DNA of 64,000 nucleotides. Source: Mytilus trossulus. Its lineage: Eukaryota > Mollusca > Bivalvia > Mytilida > Mytilidae. A program made the translations under genes and the position numbers. The stretch spans positions 12,813,578-12,877,577 of the forward strand of contig NC_086378.1 in assembly GCF_036588685.1 (NCBI RefSeq), read 5' to 3'. Positions 34,310 through 45,043 of the stretch are shown piece by piece (the first letter of the stretch is position 1; the number at the start of each line of letters is the position of its first letter). The notes beneath the pieces are model-generated. The model was not told the DNA's origin and did no database searches. It was given only the letters and a program-made list of their open reading frames with translations.

Positions 34310-34650
34310 TTAAGAGAAAAAACAGGTAAAATCACAAAAATACTAAACTCCGAGGAAAATTCAAAACTGAAAGTCCCTAATCAAATGGCAAAATCAAGAG
34401 CTCAATCCCATCGAACGAATATGGATAACAACTGTCATATTACTGACTTGGTACAGGCATTTTCTTGTGTGGAAAAATGGTGGATAAAAACTGGTTATAT
34501 AGCTTGCTAAACCTCTCATTTCCATAACAGTTGCATCAAATTTCGTTCAACTGACAACGACGTTTGACGAAAACAAACATACATAATAGGTAGAAATGTC
34601 ACAAATAGGGATACAGCAGTCAACATTGTGTTATAATCGTAATCACTACA
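34310..34650 (-). repeat. Retroelement-tail repeat family D, three copies in the window
   Basis: Blocks GTAAAATCACAAAAATACT, GGAAAGTCCCTAATCAAATG, CTGACTTGGTACAGGCATTT and GGTGGATTAAACCTGG recur here, at 39800-40130 and at 42425-42670. Diverged reverse copies lie at 15050-15130, 21390-21540 and 35770-35870. The 21390-21540 copy ends about 10 bp before the acceptor of DERL1 exon 6 and may supply part of its upstream sequence. Confidence 0.75.
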
Positions 34651-34699
34651 AAAATAAACAAACATGTAACAAAAAAGGATGAGTTTTTGAGGATTGAAT

Positions 34700-36000
34700 A
34701 AGTCAATGAAATGATTTACCTTTGTTTCACTTTCACTGTTGATATTCTTTTATTTGAATAACTAAACACGCATAACGTATGCGTAATCTATCTCAGCTAA
34801 GGGGTTAAATGTATGGTCACACGAATAAGGATTTAATGAGGTCGAATTGTTCACTTACAAGTACCTAACAATAGAAGCATATAGCTTTGGTTACCACATT
34901 ATTATAAACCATTAACATATATCAAATTACGTGATTGATAAGTATAATGTATTGATGCTAAGAGTCATTCTGGTTGTTAATGTGTTGATATATACTCGTC
35001 TAAATGATAGATATAAATAAAATATTACTGTTTGAGATTTCCATTACGTGTTATATAGTGAAACATTTTGAATCATACAAAAAAGACACATTGTTTTTAT
35101 AAATACTGTTTATAATAGCATATTAATGGCAACTCTCCAATTTGTTTCTAGGCAACAAAAAAATGATAATACATTTTGTACAAACAAAAATGTCATTTTG
35201 AAAACTTCTTAACCTAGTCTGACGAAACATCAATAATGATAATCCGTATACATGTACAGGCTTCAATTTGTTGCCATGCATTTTTCTCAGATATGTTATG
35301 TGTATGTGTATGTAATATATTGATCGATGAGATGTGACAATGAATATGACATATGAATACATGAATACATTGAGCAACATGATAAACAATAATGAACATT
35401 AAGAAACATTTTATTCGGTATATATTGTATGCATTATTACTTAAATAATTTTTAGAAAAAATACGTTTAATCCCTATTTAAGTCATTCTCAGCATTATTA
35501 TTCGTTTGGCTACTATTTCCCGTCAAATCCACAGCCGGTTGACATGTCGTATGGCTTTCAAACTTTTTACATCCGGGCATAGTTTTGTGTGGACGTAGCG
35601 CGCGTCCGGTGTATAAAAGTATTTGTTTAACCTGTTACCTTTAGATGGCAATTTTTCGATTGTTTCTCTGTCCTATATTTTCTCCCATTTATCTGTTTAT
35701 TTATTGTAACCCTGTCGTGTAATGTTGTAACTTTTTTAAAATGTTATAATTAACACTGCCTTTAAAACGGGAGGTTTGGCATGCCACAAAACCAGGTTCA
35801 ACTCACCATTTTTTTTCATAAAATGCCCTGTACCAAGTCAGTTTCGGTGTTGTGTCTCTGTTGTGTTGTAGTTCTCTTATATTTTTCAAACTTTCTCAAA
35901 CTTTTGGTATAGGTACAATATTTTTTACCTTGATAATTTATGCTTTATTTCAAAAACAAAATACAATCACATACAATTAAAGAAATAAATAAAACAACTT
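34700..36000. other. No gene seen
   Basis: AT-rich intergenic sequence. Apart from the family D fragment at 35770-35870 and short TATG/ATGT tracts near 35290-35330, I see neither coding potential nor clear repeats. The same applies to most of 40180-41100 and 43500-44100. Confidence 0.5.
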
Positions 36001-36003
36001 AGA

Positions 36004-37675
36004 AATGAAATAAAATTGAGAATGGAAATAGGGAATGTGTCAAAGAGACAACAACCCGACCAAATAAAAAAACAACAGCAGAAGGTCACCAACAGGTCTT
36101 CAATGTAGCGAGAAATTCCCGCACCCGGAGGCGTCCTTCAGCTGGCCCCTAAACAAATATATACTAGTTCAGTGATAATGAACGCCATACTAATTTCCAA
36201 ATTGTACACAAGAAACTAAAATTAAAATAATACAAAACTAACAAAGGCCAGAGGCTCCTGACTTGGGACAGGCGCAAAAATGCGGCGGGGTTAAACATGT
36301 GTGTGAGATCTCAACCCTCCCCCTATACCTCTAACCAATGTAGAAAAGTAAACGCATAACAATACGCACATTAAAATTCAGTTCAAGAGAAGTCCGAGTC
36401 TGATGTCAGAAGATGTAACCAAAGAAAATAAACAAAATGACAATAATACATAAATAACAACAGACTACTAGCAGTTAACTGACATGTCAGCTCCAGACTT
36501 CAATTAAACTGACTGAAAGATTATGATTTCATCATATGAACATCAGGCACAATCCTTCCCGTTAGGGGTTTAGTATCATACCATCATAACATATATGAGA
36601 AGAACATAACCTGTGTCATGCCAACAACTGTTTTTAGAATAAATGTGTTTAGTTCCGACGCAAAGACCTTATCAGTGACTCAATATTAACGCCAAAATAT
36701 GCAATCTTTAATGACTTGACAACAGTATCGTAATTATATCCCTTCTCAATAAGTCTATTCAAAGGTTTTGTAAGTTTCTGAGGTAAATACTGACACCTTT
36801 GTGCTTTATAAAGAATATTTCCATAAAAAATTGGATGTGAAATACCTGAACGTATAAGAAGTCTGCATGTTGAGCTATATTTACGAATGATGTCTTTATA
36901 CCGATGATAAAATTTAGTAAATGTTTTGACTAGTTTGTGATATCGAAATCCCTGGTGTAATATTTTTTTAGTAATACATAAATTTCTCTCGTTAAAATCT
37001 AAAACATTGTTACATACACGAGCGAATCGTACAAGTTGAGATATATAAACACCGTAAGATGGTGACAAGGGAACGTCACCATCTAAAAACAGATAATTAA
37101 CGATAGGAAATGAAAATCATAAATGTTAGTATTCAGCTTTCCGTTAGTGATATAGATATCAAGATCGAGGAAAGGGCAGTGGTCATTGTTAGTATTAGCT
37201 TTATCTAAAGTAAATTCAGCAGGATAAATTTCATTAATATACATACTGAAATCGTCATTATTGAGAGCCAAAATATCATCCAAATATCTAAAAGTATTAT
37301 TAAATTTGTTTATCAGATGTTGTTTTGATGGGTCTTTGCTTATTTTTGTCATAAATTGTACCTCATAACAATACAAAAATAGGTCCGCAATAAGTGGTGC
37401 ACAGTTAGTCCCCATTGGAATTCCGATAATCTGACGATATACGGAATCCCCAAAGCGAACAAAAATGTTATCTAGTAAAAATTCAAGGGCATATATAGTA
37501 TCAAAGCATGTCCAATTAACATAGTTTTTTTGTTTATTGCTACTAAAAAATGACCTAAAAGAGTTTAAACATATATATTCACATTCTGATTTTTTGAATG
37601 TCCATTTAATTAGGTGTGTGAATTTTTTCTTAATGAGAATGTGAGGCAATGTGGTATACAGGATAGAAATACATG
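36004..37675 (-). pseudogene. 5'-truncated, frameshifted Penelope-like (or related non-LTR) reverse transcriptase element
   Basis: Two adjacent minus-strand frames, 37649-37083 and 37068-36649, are one gene broken by a frameshift near 37095-37115, just after NTNIYD. The first frame carries RT palm motifs: FLLDNIFVRFG, then the QIIGIPMGTNCAPLIADLF block, then the catalytic FRYLDDIL, then PFLDLDIYI. This order fits Penelope-like RTs, though I cannot exclude another non-LTR clade. The second frame holds the conserved C-terminal region (GVYISQLVRFARVCNNV, LTKPLNRLIEKGYNYDTV). Open sequence can be traced upstream only to about 37.67 kb (LYTTLPH), where the expected motif-A aspartate is missing. 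From 36648 down to 36004 lies a non-coding 3' tail ending at CAATTTTATT, shared with 13855-14117 and 60173-60275. It is a dead copy. Confidence 0.75.
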
Positions 37676-38135
37676 TTATAGAAAATTACTTTACTTTATA
37701 ATATAATATTTTAATATTATAATATGTTAGTTAACTTTGAAATGAATAAAGGTACATTTTTAAGTACGTTAACATTAGTCACTGATATTTGATACGTTTC
37801 CCTCAGTTTTAGTTTGTAACCCGGATTTTTTTAAATTTTTTTATCTATCGATTTATGAATTTTGAACAGCGGTATGGTACTGTTGCCTTTGTTTACCTGT
37901 AACGGAATAATTTGATTTTTTTGTATGAGGTAATGTTATGCACATATGTTCAGTTACATGTATGCGGATTAACGGAGGTAGATTTTAACAGCTATTTATA
38001 TTTACACCTGTGAGTCTCAGCTTAGTAAAAGTATATCTGATTTTATCATGCTCTTGTTTACAAAGCAAAAGCAAAACGTCAATTAAGAGTATTGTTTTCA
38101 TGAATTTTTGATATTTTAATCGTTTCTTGTTTTCA

Positions 38136-41100
38136 CTAGGTCCCAATACAGTTTTCACGGTAAGTGCAGTCATGTTGAATAGAGGTCATATTTTCAAAAT
38201 GAAGGTAAATATGGTCTGAAAAACACGGGAAAACATCATTTAATCTGAACAGTTGCTTGGAAACAGGCACAAGAATTCCCATAGTTTCACACTATTTCCA
38301 TCCCTATTGAAATAATCTGCCCCTATTCAATATGGACGAAATAGGCATGGAAATGCCTATACAACGGGACTGAGTCATGTGCAAGAGGAGAATGGTTCAG
38401 AAAGAAACATTTCTAAGGAATTCGAATGTCTCAAATCGACAAAGAATTATATATATCAAGCCTACTTTTTAACATCTTAACTATGTCAAAATTGTAATTT
38501 TTCTATTTACCTGATTTATTTTCTGCTAGTGTTGAACTTTTACTGGTACCAGGTCTTGTACTTTGAGTTGTAGTTATTTTAGTTGTCATTGATTGGGAGG
38601 CGGTTGTTGGTTTTGCTTTGACTATAAAAGGACAAAAATATGCCGTATCTGCTACACAGTAACACAGTCCTGGACCGGTAGTATTAATACATGTGTCATA
38701 CACGTCACATTTAGTTTCAAAACATGATCCAACTGCAAGTGGTTCTGTTGAAAATGTCGACGCTGTTGAATTTTCGGTAAGTATAGATGTTTGCGTAGTT
38801 GATATTCTATTCATCGATGATGATGTGATTTGTGTGCTGGTTGAAAGTGGTGTTCTCATTGGTGATGGCGATGCAATTTGTGTTGTACCAAACTTTGTCG
38901 TCGGTGTAGTGGTTGATATTGTTTTCGATGATGTAGTGGTTGGTGTCGGTTTTAGTGGTTTGTTTGGTGTTGTGGATGGTGTGATCGAATTCATTGATTT
39001 CATAGAAGCAATTCTAGTAGCGGTTGAAGATGAGCTATGCACTAACGTTGGTTTTAGAACATATGGACAGAAGTATCCTTTATCAATTAAACAATAACAT
39101 AATCCTGGAACCGTAGCATTGATACACTCATTATTTTTGTCACATTTTGTTTGAGAACAAAATCCTACTTCTGGCTTGGTTATGGAGGTCGGTGTTTTAG
39201 TCATCTTTACAGTTGGTTTTGCAATCAGTGTTGGCATAAGTGTTGTGGTTGTAATTGTCGTTGATGAGGTGGTTGAACTCGTTGTTGGTGTTTTGTTCGG
39301 TATTGTAGATGGTGTGGTAGTTGTTATGGTTAGGACCTGAACAGCAAAAAAATTAAGAAAGAAAATCGTCATTATTAAACTTTATAATCGTTTTGTCATC
39401 ACTAACAACATTTAAATATTTTAAGGGCTGAAAATAGTTATCAAAGGTATCAGGATTATAATTTAGTACGCAAGACGCGCGTTTCGTAACATAAGACTCA
39501 TCAGGTATGATCATATCAAAATATTAATAAAGCAAAACAACTACAATGTTGAAGAGCATTGGCGATCCAAAATTCCAAAAAAGTTGTGCCAAATGCTGAA
39601 CAAAGTTGTACGGTTTATTTTCTTCTTGTATAATTAATGATGACATGATACTTAGATTTAAAAAATCGATGAGACTAGAAATCAAAGACTATTTGTTTAA
39701 AAGCAGCATTTAATAGCTACGAGGTATAAGTTTTTGTTGTTGTTCAATCGCCAATGAAGTTGAAATAATGAAATGATAATTCGCTTTCAAAAGCTAGTAA
39801 GGTTCAGATTTGTCAAAATAAGCAAAGTAAAAAGTAAAATCACAAAAATAATGAACTCAGAGGAAAATCAATTTGGAAAGTCCATAATCACATGGCAAAA
39901 TCAAAAAACAAAACGCATCAAAAACGAATGGACAAGAACTGTCATATTCCTGACTTGGTACAGGCATTTTCAAATGTAGAAAATGGTGGATTAAACCTGG
40001 TTCTATAGCGCTAACCCTCTCACTTTAATAACAGTCTCATCAAATGCCGCTACATTTACATGATGCGTTAAATAAACAGTCACAATTAATAAAATAGTCG
40101 AAATATGGGTACATCAGTCATCGTCGTATAACAATTTTAAAAGGAACAATTAAACAGTACACAAAAACATCTACTATCTACGAACACATGGATTGATTTG
40201 AGTGTCTGACGTCAGAAAAATTATATACGTCACATAAATTTGTCGTTCAATGTGCATACAAACAATTTTAAAATTTACATAGGCAATATTCCTAATGAAG
40301 TATGCACTTGCAAGTGAATTAGTCGACCTCATTCAATCTTTATTCATGCGAACTCTATATGAGCGAGCCCCTTAGATGTAGATGGGCTACGCATGATCAA
40401 TGCGTGTTCAGCTATTTAAAGGAAAGCAATGTCAAATTTCAAAGTGAAACAAGTGTAAACCATTTGATCCACAGATTTGTTCTACAAAGGACTACAAGAA
40501 CTCATTCTTTTTATAAAACTTTTATTTACATATTTTTAACTTATAAAATGAGATTTAACAGACCTAGAAAAATTCATTTGCACGAGATCGCTATCTATTT
40601 ATATCTATCATGATTATTGATAAGATGTTGTCTGGTTTTAAATACACATAGAATGCTGATACATGATATCAAGTTTATGCATCGTAAATTGTCAATTTTA
40701 TACTTTAAGAGATTCGGATATACGTTTTAGTATGTTATAAAGTTGAATATGAAAATTTGAGTCAAAGCGGTGAACATGAATTTAAAAGATAATTTCCCTG
40801 AAAAGTCATATCAAACGAATTTCTTGTATTTCTAATGTCTATGAATTTTTGGACCAATGCACGCATGCAAGTCAAGTCCCTCGTGTACGTTAATTCCATT
40901 TGTTACAATTCTATAATATATTATCAACTAATAATATGTCATACAGAAACTATTTTTTAAAGATCATTATTTTTTTAGATTGTCAGTTTTTTAGCGAAGT
41001 TTCCGGATCGTGAAATTATTAAACAACCAACAGAGAATCGTGAACCACATGAAAAATCAGTGAATTAACAAAGCGATGCTAATTTTTCTTTTATATATTT

Positions 41101-41801
41101 CATATTTTAGTATCGATAATTACTATATTTACCTTCCGGTGAACAGTGTTTCGACACTTGCGCTGTGCGATGGCTGAAGTTTGAACAAAAGTTGACTGCA
41201 TACAGAAAAGTATAGACGGAAATTATATACGGGAAGACAATAATTAAATTGCAGTATATTCTGAAAAGTTGGATGAAAGGATTTTCTTTAACAAGAAAGT
41301 TCACGTGCACTTGTTTAAGAGTGCTTAACCATTCAAGAATATAACATATATTCAACTTAAAATACAATTTTGAAATATCATATTAGTTCAAACACGAAAA
41401 GGAAATAAAATAAGAAACTTATCATTTAAATTGAGACCAAAATAGTGACTGCAGAAACAGTGATGATCTATAATGTAGTAAAAATTGATAATTTGACCTC
41501 GTAATCCTTTATATATTTCAATAGACGTATTTACACTTGTATGCACATTTGTGCGCCATTACGTAAAATCACACAGGTTCCCGTAAACTTTGACATCATA
41601 ATTTAGAATATTTGACGTCACAATTTAAAAGTGATTGTTGCTCGACGTCAAAAAATGATTCGGAGTAGATCTAAGGTCATTCGGAGGCAAGATTCAGCTA
41701 AATACCAAAAGTGTAAATACGTTTATGGATGATTCACATATTTCTATATTATCAAGTCGTACCTGTATGAAAAGGATGAAGATTGAAAATATCCTCGACA
41801 T
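38136..41801 (-). CDS. Predicted secreted mucin-like protein with two six-Cys modules, about 314 aa
   Basis: Not recognised as a named family. Model: exon 1 at 41801-41763 (ATG; MSRIFSIFILFIQ, then GTACGA donor), exon 2 at 39336-38511, probable exon 3 at 38215-38136 ending in TAG; phases agree (945 nt). Exon 1 joined to VLTITTTTP gives a clear signal peptide, so the mature protein should be secreted. Exon 2 is very rich in Thr, Ser and Pro, the usual substrate for O-glycosylation, and holds two similar cysteine modules: VGFCSQTKCDKNNECIN...GLCYC...YFCP and VGSCFETKCDVYDTCIN...GLCYC...YFCP. Spacing is C-x4-C-x5-C-x8-C-x-C-x7-C in both. The modules are internal duplicates separated by about 110 mucin-like residues. 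Exon 3 adds a short tail with two cysteines (DCTYRENC) and is the least certain part. A role in mucus, shell or byssus is only a guess. A foldback repeat lies 58 bp upstream of the ATG. Confidence 0.72.
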
Positions 41802-41858
41802 CTCTATCTTAATCTACTGAAATCAAATGTCTGGTTCCAACTGTAATCTGTGGTACAA

Positions 41859-42054
41859 TTTACAGCTTTTACATTAACGCTAGCAAGACGATTTTTTGTT
41901 TGGCTTGCTTTGTTTGTTTGTATCAATTTTTGCTCAATCATGGCAATTAAGCCCCACCTATCTTAATTGCCATGATTGAGCAAACATTGATACAAACAAA
42001 GCAAGCAAGCCAAATAAAGAATTGTCTTGCTAGCATAAATGTAAAAGCCGTAAA
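41859..42054. mobile_element. Foldback element 58 bp upstream of the mucin-like gene
   Basis: Nearly perfect inverted arms of about 90 bp (AGCTTTTACATTAACGCTAG against CTAGCATAAATGTAAAAGCC; TTGCTCAATCATGGCAATTA against TTAATTGCCATGATTGAGCA) enclose a loop of only about 14 nt (GCCCCACCTATC). The sequence would form a 90-bp hairpin. It could lie in the promoter or 5' UTR of the gene starting at 41801. Confidence 0.9.
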
Positions 42055-42819
42055 TGTTAAGTATTAGTTCACTCCTTGATATTTATACTTTATAACTTAT
42101 ATATTTCACCTGCAGAAAACGGCAAAGGGGGGATTTGTGCAGTTTATGTGTAACGTCAACAAGGATTTACCATGTACATAACACAAGGAACAGACGTTGC
42201 TGAGAATTGTAAACACCTCATTGCAATTCTGTGTATATTTATGAAGTCATGAAATTAATCCAAATATTAGGTATACTTACTTTCATTTGGTAATTTAAAA
42301 TTTATTTTGTTATCTGTTGTAGGAAAATGTCTAATTCCGCTAGGATTCGGTACAGTTTTTATAATATAAAGACAAGGGGATAGTGTATGATTGCCAATAA
42401 GACAACTATCCACCCAAGTTCGAATACTAGTAAAAAGTAAAATCACAAAAATATTCATTGAACTCGGAGGAAAATTCAAAACGGAAAGTCCCTAATCAAA
42501 TGGCAAAATCAATTGATAAAACACTTCAAACGAATGGACAACAATGTAGAAAATGGTGGATTGAACCTGGGTTTATAGCGCCAAACCTCTCACTTGTATG
42601 ACAGTCGGATCAAATTCCCTTATATTTACAACAATTCGTGAACAAAATAGACATAATAAGTTAAATTGTCAAAATATGGGTAAGTAAATGTAAGCAATTA
42701 CAAACCCTCTTTTATACATAAGCAGATTGCACGGTTTAAATCGTAATCAATTGAAATCTTACTCATTTGTAGGCTTTGTTTTTCAAATTGGTATTTGATT
42801 TAGCATGCATAGCCTCCAG

Positions 42820-43470
42820 AGGTCAAGGTCATATGAACCCTGCAATACAGACATGTACCCACTTGCAATCATTTCATACACCAAGTATAGTTGACCTTCT
42901 AGTACATTGTATCTGATAAACTGACAAAATTTCGATAATTTATCATTGACCAATGAACCATGAAAATGAGATCAAGGTCATATGAACTCTGAAAGTTAAG
43001 ACAGATCTGTACACCTCACAATTATTTCAATGCGCTAAATATAATTGACCTTTATCTTATAATATCCAAGAAAAGCTTAACCCCAAAAACTAAAAATTGT
43101 CAAATTAACCGTAGAATTGAGGTCAAGGTAAGATGAAACATGTCAGTCGGACCTCACAATAATTCAGTTTAACACATTATGTCATATAGTTGACATATTG
43201 CTTATAGTATCTGATGAGATAAGACTTGACCAAATAGCATTAACCTTCATCAATGATTCATAGAATAAGGTCGAGGTCAGGTAAATCTTACCCGACAGAC
43301 AGGAAGATATTGTGAGGAATCCATAAACCCAAAATAGATATCTTTATTTCTCAAAAGTGAGTACTTCACTTAACCAAAAATTGTTACTTTTTCAAGAAGT
43401 CACTGAACTATGAAAAATGAGGTCAATGACAATGGACATATGACTGAAGGAAACTTCGTTACATAAGGTT
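42820..43470 (-). repeat. Family E, diverged copy of five modules
   Basis: GAGGTCAAGGTCATATGAACC-type blocks occur near 42820, 42966, 43120, 43265 and 43415, spaced about 145-150 bp, getting less conserved to the right. It lies between the mucin-like gene and CNOT1. Confidence 0.8.
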
Positions 43471-44117
43471 TCTGTACAAAGTATGAATCGGCAATGTTTT
43501 TCTTTCTCTTGAAATATAAAGCTTTAAACAAATACACAAAACAGCCAATTCACACAAATGAGATATTCAAAATATCACCCGTGTTGAAGTATAATATGCA
43601 ATGTACAGATAAAAATACATGCTAAAGTGATATAAATTGTTCCAATGTTGTCTTTCATTTATTTCCTTGTCATAATTTCAAGCCGTTTGTTTTTTGGTTT
43701 GAATTTGTTTCACATTTTGACCTTTTTATAGCATAATCTACAGTATTGTTTTTTTTTCATTGTTAAAGGCAGAACAGTCATTCTAGCTACTTGCATACAC
43801 ACACTACAGACTTTATTGGATAGTTGTCTCATCGCAATTAACCATCATATCACATTTTCTTCTTTTTACCGGCTTTGCTGAAGGCGCACACAAGGGTAGT
43901 AACAACTCTACTTTGTCTGAAAGAAATCAATATACCCAAAATAGATATCTCTACTTTGTCTGAAAGAAATAAAAGCAGAAACGTACAATACATTTGTATG
44001 ATATGTCTCTGGTCAAAGTTTTCTTGGCTTCTACAAGAGAGATTGGTTTTTGTCGAGACTGTGACTTTTGTCGCAGAAAGCTCAACATAGGTGGAAGACC
44101 TGAATGTTTCCTACTTT

Positions 44118-44288
44118 GTATATATATATATAACTCGTCTAAACATCAACCCAACAATGTTAAATCTGTAAATTTGCTTTTGCAAATTTTTGGTTCTTCC
44201 CTCGCCAGGATTCGAACCCATGCTACTGTAATATCGTGACACTAAATCGCCTGCACTGCAGCCGTCCCGCTAGACCACACGACCACCT
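44118..44288 (-). mobile_element. tRNA-derived SINE, copy 1
   Basis: On the minus strand the head GGTGGTCGTGTGGTCTAGCG (44288 downward) carries an A box (TGGTCTAGCGG) and then a B box (GGTTCGAATCC) about 45 nt later. The body includes AACATTGTTGGGTTGATGT and the tail is a TA microsatellite (44118-44132). It matches 51271-51450 over its whole length. Confidence 0.85.
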
Positions 44289-44699
44289 CATTTTCATGGT
44301 TCATTGGTCAATGTTTAGTTTTCTCGGGTAATGTTAAGTTATGTGACAGTTGTAATAAATCTTTATATTTAGGACTATCAACATAATTTCAATGATAAGT
44401 AAAGAAGGCGAGACATTTAAGTGTGTGCACTCTTGTTATAATTGGTCTGCAGTTTTATAATTTTGAGTTGTAGCCATTTTCCAATTTGTACATCAGCTAT
44501 GTATCCAGTTCCTGTTTGCCAATAGTTCGAGCAAAATAATTATGATTTCAGAAAAGGCTGCATACCTTCTCATTATTGCAACACTCACTTGGTCACATAA
44601 TTTGCACAAATAAAAACCATGCAATAAATTCTAAATTTATCAGTAATTTATCTCTGTTAAATGTTTAGATATAAAATGTATGTTTTAGAGGCACTTTAT

Positions 44700-45043
44700 A
44701 TCAATGAAGTTTATTAATATACACAACATAAAAAAAACAAAGATTTCTAATATTTTATAATTTATTCAAACAAATTTGGGGAAGTATTGACACTCAACAC
44801 ATCTTTGTCACCAATACTTATTGTAGTCAGAGTCATGATCTGACATCATATGTACAAATGAAACAAGTTACTTAGTGGCCCGATGTACTCTCAACAAAAT
44901 ATATCCTCTCTTGATGTCATTTCACAAAAATAAATACAAAAGTCTTCATAATCCTTCAAATGTTCTTAAAAATGTTCACAACAATTAACAACAACGAAAT
45001 TTTGACGGATTTATTGTCTTGTGTGACGCCATGATTTTGTAAA
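44700..45043 (-). other. CNOT1: CNOT1 3' UTR, probable
   Basis: Unique AT-rich sequence follows the CNOT1 stop codon. On the minus strand AATAAA occurs at 44766-44761 and 44715-44710 (TTTATT on the plus strand), about 280-330 nt past the stop; a third at 45015-45008 is very close to the stop and less likely. The repeat-rich DNA starts again to the left of about 44.45 kb. Confidence 0.45.

Noticed and set aside
38693..39097. 134-codon plus-strand frame rich in Val, Asp and Gly
   Set aside because: It is the antisense shadow of the Thr-rich mucin-like exon (ACC/ACA codons read backwards as GGT/TGT-type codons).
41107..41367. Possible extra exon of the mucin-like gene (acceptor ACTTCAG, donor GTAAAT, about 41 nt near 41134-41174)
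   Set aside because: Its length would break the phase between exon 1 and exon 2, which already join in frame to give a proper signal peptide.
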